A stretch of DNA of 64,000 bases from Rhodococcus sp. G-MC3 (GTDB taxonomy: Bacteria > Actinomycetota > Actinomycetes > Mycobacteriales > Mycobacteriaceae). This document shows, one piece after another, positions 61,213 to 64,000 of the stretch (within the stretch, counting starts at the first letter, position 1; each line of letters starts with the position of its first letter). The DNA lies in NCBI RefSeq assembly GCF_030063335.1, contig NZ_JASISW010000024.1:1-64000 (forward strand), in the 5' to 3' direction. The notes beneath the pieces were generated by a model. That model worked only from the letters and a program-made list of their open reading frames with translations, was not told where the DNA came from and ran no database searches. The position numbers were made by a program, and so were the translations under genes.

Positions 61213-61699
61213 GCCAGTCTGCCGTTACTTCACCCTCGCCGCGCCACAGGTCGATGAGGTTGACGAGCATCAGTTGCTCGAGTTTGCCGCCGATGAACGG
61301 CAGGAAGACCTTGGCCTCCGAGGACGTTCGCAGCGTCGACCCGGTTTCGGTCGTGAACAGCGACGTGGTGCCTTTGAGGCTGCCCGGGCCTGCTGGAATC
61401 GATGCGTCGTACCCGCCCGTGGTTGTCTCGGTATAAGGATCGAAGTGCACGTTGCGGGTGATGACCATGTCTTTCTTCATGACCGTCTGCGCGATGTCGG
61501 GCAACTCGGTTCTTGGAATGATGTGATGCATCACGATGTCGATCCCGGCGTCACCCACCTCGAAGCTCTTCAGCTCGTTCTCGGAGTATTTCTTCATCTC
61601 CTCAATGCGAGCCTCCCAGTGATCACGGTTGGACAACGCGGCGTAGACCTGCTCCGTGGAGTGGGTGAACCGGGCTGAGTAGTTCATGCGGCGAGCCAT
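61196..61699 (-). CDS. DUF2505 protein, copy 1
   Basis: A 167-residue protein of the DUF2505 family, a START/SRPBCC-like lipid-binding fold. It begins MARRMNYSARFTHSTEQVYAAL and ends with VFLPFIGGKLEQLMLVNLIDLWRGEGEVTADWL. The paralog upstream has the same length and the same C-terminal pattern (GGKIEALIS..LSLIDNEHDFTGTW). Start ATG at this site preferred; MNYSARF four codons later is possible. Hydrophobic ligand binding is inferred from the fold only. Confidence 0.8.
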   Translation of the reverse strand: MARRMNYSARFTHSTEQVYAALSNRDHWEARIEEMKKYSENELKSFEVGDAGIDIVMHHIIPRTELPDIAQTVMKKDMVITRNVHFDPYTETTTGGYDASIPAGPGSLKGTTSLFTTETGSTLRTSSEAKVFLPFIGGKLEQLMLVNLIDLWRGEGEVTADWLAENN

Positions 61700-61771
61700 A
61701 GTCGGCCAGGGTACCGGCAAAGCCGGAGGGCGGACCAGCCCTCCCTACTCGTGAGTAAGCCTGGAAACGGC

Positions 61772-62275
61772 TCAGAGGTTCTTCTGGATCCAGGTGCCGG
61801 TGAAATCGTGCTCGTTGTCGATGAGCGAAAGCACCTGCTCGCTGATCAGTGCCTCGATCTTGCCGCCGAAGATGGGGATCTTCACCTCGGTTGTACCGGA
61901 GAGCGACATCGTCGCCGTCGCCTCGTTGCCCTCGAGCAGGGTGGTGCCGGAGATGACAGCGGGAGCGCCCTCGACCGTCGCCCCGAACTTGCCCTCAGCG
62001 CGGTTTCCGCCGAGCGGGCCCCAAGACTCGGTTCGCTCGATGATCAATGCGCCCTTCTTGAACGCGGTAACCGCCGCCGGCAGCTCTTCCTCGGGAATCG
62101 CCTGCGTGATGACCACACTGATGGTTCCGTTGACCGCGGTCACGCTGACCAGTTCCGCGCCCGGTCCGCCGATCTCGGCAATCCGGTCATTCCAGTACTG
62201 CTCGGAGACGAGCGCGGCGTGCACCTTGTCGACAGATGCGGGAACGGGCGCGCTGTGCGCGATTGGGCGAGGCAT
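61772..62275 (-). CDS. DUF2505 protein, copy 2
   Basis: A 167-residue paralog of the following gene, beginning MPRPIAHSAPVPASVDKVHAAL and ending IPIFGGKIEALISEQVLSLIDNEHDFTGTWI. Both likely arose by tandem duplication and diverged strongly in the middle. It is divergent from murB across a 72-base gap. In the M. tuberculosis layout a similar protein (Rv0481c, from memory) sits beside murB. Confidence 0.8.
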   Translation of the reverse strand: MPRPIAHSAPVPASVDKVHAALVSEQYWNDRIAEIGGPGAELVSVTAVNGTISVVITQAIPEEELPAAVTAFKKGALIIERTESWGPLGGNRAEGKFGATVEGAPAVISGTTLLEGNEATATMSLSGTTEVKIPIFGGKIEALISEQVLSLIDNEHDFTGTWIQKNL

Positions 62276-62347
62276 AGCGGGAGACTACCGGCCCGTCCCT
62301 GTGGCTCGGCTGCCGACCGCTCGTGAAGACCGGTAACCTGGACTCCC

Positions 62348-63364
62348 GTGCCTACCGCAATTTCCGAGCTCACCACCATGCGCCTCGGCGGCCCGGCCCG
62401 CGAGTTCGCCGTCGCGACGACGTCAGACGAGCTGGTCTCGCTGGTTCAGGGGGCCGATGCGTCGGGAACGCCCGTGTTGCTGGTCGGCGGCGGATCCAAC
62501 CTCGTCGTCGGCGACCAGGGTTTCGATGGCCTGGTCGTGAAGGTCGAGACGGCCGGGATGCGAGTCGACGGCAACTCGATGTGGGTCGCAGCAGGTGAAC
62601 GCTGGGATTCGGTGGTTGCGGCTTCGCTCGACGAAGGCCTCGCGGGACTCGAGACGCTGTCGGGGATTCCCGGCCTCGCAGGCGCGACGCCTGTGCAGAA
62701 CGTCGGCGCCTACGGAACGGTCACCTCGGACGTGCTGGAGACGCTCACCGTCTACGACCGCGAGACAGGCGAGACCTCGACGTGGACGCCGGACCGATGC
62801 GGGTTCGGATTGCATCGCCAGTCGGTATTCAAGCATTCGGTGCGCTACGTCATCCTCGACACCACGATGTCGCTGCGCCGTTCGACCGCGTCGGATCCCG
62901 TGCGCTACGCAGGCCTCGCCGACAGACTGGGCGTCACCATCGGCGATACGGTCCGGACCGCCGAAGTGCGGGAAGCGGTGCTCGATCTGCGCGGACAGAA
63001 AGGCATGGTCCTCGACGCCGCAGATCACGACACGTGGAGCGTCGGATCGTTCTTCCTCAATCCGGTGCTGACCGAGATTCCCGCCAGCGCGTCGAGGGCT
63101 CCCCAATATCCGGATCCGTCGGGCATCAAGGTTCATGCTGCGTGGCTGATTCAGAATGCAGGCTTCCCGCACGGGTACGGAGCGGAGTTCGGCAACGGAA
63201 CGGTGTCGTTGTCGACCAAGCACGTCCTCGCGATCACCAACCGCGGCGGGGCGAGAACTGCCGACGTCATGGCATTGGCTTCGCACATCAGGGATGGCGT
63301 GAAAGCGGAATTCGGGATCACGTTGGTTCCCGAGTGCGATCTCGTCGGTTGCTCGCTGAGCTAG
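62348..63364 (+). CDS. murB: UDP-N-acetylenolpyruvoylglucosamine reductase
   Basis: A 338-residue FAD enzyme that makes UDP-N-acetylmuramic acid for peptidoglycan. FAD binding is seen in MRLGGPAREF and LVGGGSNLVV, the GIPGLAGATPVQNVGAYG segment shapes the active site, the catalytic serine is in VGSFFLNPV near residue 234 and the glutamate is E329 in VPECDLVG. It is a GTG start. Type I MurB length. Conserved in place at the end of the Rv0440-Rv0482-like block. Confidence 0.96.
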   Translation: MPTAISELTTMRLGGPAREFAVATTSDELVSLVQGADASGTPVLLVGGGSNLVVGDQGFDGLVVKVETAGMRVDGNSMWVAAGERWDSVVAASLDEGLAGLETLSGIPGLAGATPVQNVGAYGTVTSDVLETLTVYDRETGETSTWTPDRCGFGLHRQSVFKHSVRYVILDTTMSLRRSTASDPVRYAGLADRLGVTIGDTVRTAEVREAVLDLRGQKGMVLDAADHDTWSVGSFFLNPVLTEIPASASRAPQYPDPSGIKVHAAWLIQNAGFPHGYGAEFGNGTVSLSTKHVLAITNRGGARTADVMALASHIRDGVKAEFGITLVPECDLVGCSLS

Positions 63365-63422
63365 CGGTCGGGGCGAGCGCCTACCATCGACCTTAAGTTT
63401 TTTCGGTAGAAGGAGTAATTCG

Positions 63423-64000
63423 TTGCAGGTCACAAGCGTCGGGCATGCGGGCTTTCACATACAGACCGATGCGGGCAGCATCCTCTGTGACCCGTGGGTC
63501 AATCCTGCCTACTTCACGTCGTGGTTCCCGTTCCCGGACAACACCCAGCTCGACTGGGACACTCTCGGCAACTGCGACTACCTCTACGTATCGCACCTGC
63601 ACAAGGATCACTTCGATCCGAAGAACCTCGCCGATCACGTCAACAAGGACACGACGGTCCTGCTGCCGGATTACCCGGTGCCGGATCTCAAGAACGAGCT
63701 GGAGAAGCTCGGTTTTCACAAGTTCTTCGAGACGACGGACTCGGTCAAGCACCGCGTGTCCGGTCCGAAGGGTGATCTCGACATCATGATCATGGCGTTG
63801 CGCGCACCTGCCGACGGCCCGATCGGTGACTCCGGCCTCGTCGTCTCGGACGGCAAAACCGTCGCGTTCAACATGAACGACTCCCGGCCGGTCGACCTCG
63901 ATCCGCTGACCGAACAGTTCGGGCACGTCGACGTGCACATGTTGCAGTACTCCGGCGCCATTTGGTACCCGATGGTCTACGACATGGTCGAGCGAGCCAA
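63423..64000 (+). CDS. MBL-fold/Rieske-type metallo-hydrolase, cut by right edge
   Basis: The first 192 residues of a gene that runs off the window. The start is TTG with AAGGAG eight bases upstream. The protein opens QVTSVGHAGFHIQTDAGSIL and has the metal motif HLHKDH (H58, H60, D62, H63). This matches the N-terminal half of the mycobacterial Rieske-containing metallo-hydrolases (about 500 residues, CMP-sialic hydroxylase-like). The C-terminal iron-sulfur domain would be beyond the edge. Similarity to Rv3818 is recalled from memory. Confidence 0.85.
   Translation, partial: MQVTSVGHAGFHIQTDAGSILCDPWVNPAYFTSWFPFPDNTQLDWDTLGNCDYLYVSHLHKDHFDPKNLADHVNKDTTVLLPDYPVPDLKNELEKLGFHKFFETTDSVKHRVSGPKGDLDIMIMALRAPADGPIGDSGLVVSDGKTVAFNMNDSRPVDLDPLTEQFGHVDVHMLQYSGAIWYPMVYDMVERA

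Overview
The window is a high-GC actinobacterial chromosome segment, most likely Rhodococcus or a close relative in the Mycobacteriales. Evidence: GTG/TTG starts are common; there is an HbhA-like Lys-rich adhesin, a RamB/isocitrate lyase/FadB2 block, a GroEL2 preceded by CIRCE operators, and a Rieske-type metallo-hydrolase beginning like the mycobacterial family. From memory, groEL2, lpd, the carboxymuconolactone-decarboxylase-like gene, ramB, aceA, fadB2, a TetR, a DUF445 protein, an XRE regulator, hbhA, a DUF2516 protein, deoC, a DUF2993 protein and murB follow the order of Mycobacterium tuberculosis Rv0440-Rv0482, with accessory blocks inserted between them. No rRNA, tRNA, transposase, prophage or CRISPR was found.

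Layout. 1-4.7 kb: kinase C-lobe at the left edge, an asparagine-type permease, groEL2 with two CIRCE elements. 4.8-13.7 kb: a stand-alone LigD-type polymerase; a GntR-controlled asparagine/aspartate catabolic operon (aspA-ansP-asparaginase); a Tat-exported molybdopterin oxidoreductase with a cytochrome b partner; a MOSC protein; nicotinamidase. 13.7-25.7 kb: zwf; ppk2 followed by two tiny acidic peptide genes that resemble corynebacterial PorA/PorH in setting and composition; peptidases; lpd; a PLP lyase; a small XRE regulator with two tandem membrane paralogs. 25.7-34.2 kb: an agmatine/putrescine catabolic cluster (agmatine deiminase, N-carbamoylputrescine amidase, TetR with a clear operator, permease, universal stress protein, copper amine oxidase, aldehyde dehydrogenase).

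34.3-45 kb: a metallo-hydrolase, ramB, a small membrane protein, aceA, fadB2, then a full-length MetE-like protein that has lost three of the four zinc ligands of methionine synthase, followed by an alcohol dehydrogenase and a second PPK2. 45-54.7 kb: a flavin-type oxidoreductase, a lipoprotein lipase, an iron-siderophore binding lipoprotein with an IdeR-type box over its start codon, a DJ-1 family protein, a 57-residue acidic protein, TetR/DUF445, XRE/hbhA, and MerR/hydrolase genes. 54.7-64 kb: purU, a methyltransferase, deoC, a DUF2993 lipoprotein-like protein, a solo AbiEi-type gene, a MmyB-like regulator with an SDR, two tandem DUF2505 proteins, murB, and a metallo-hydrolase cut by the right edge.

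Metabolically the window joins nitrogen and carbon scavenging (asparagine, aspartate, agmatine, putrescine), the acetate/glyoxylate switch (RamB, AceA, FadB2, Lpd), polyphosphate use (two PPK2) and cell-envelope functions (candidate small porins, HbhA, MurB). The most unusual items are the zinc-ligand-less MetE, the peptide pair beside ppk2 with its alternating-hairpin leader, the XRE/tandem membrane paralog module, and a G-quadruplex motif in a convergent intergenic gap.
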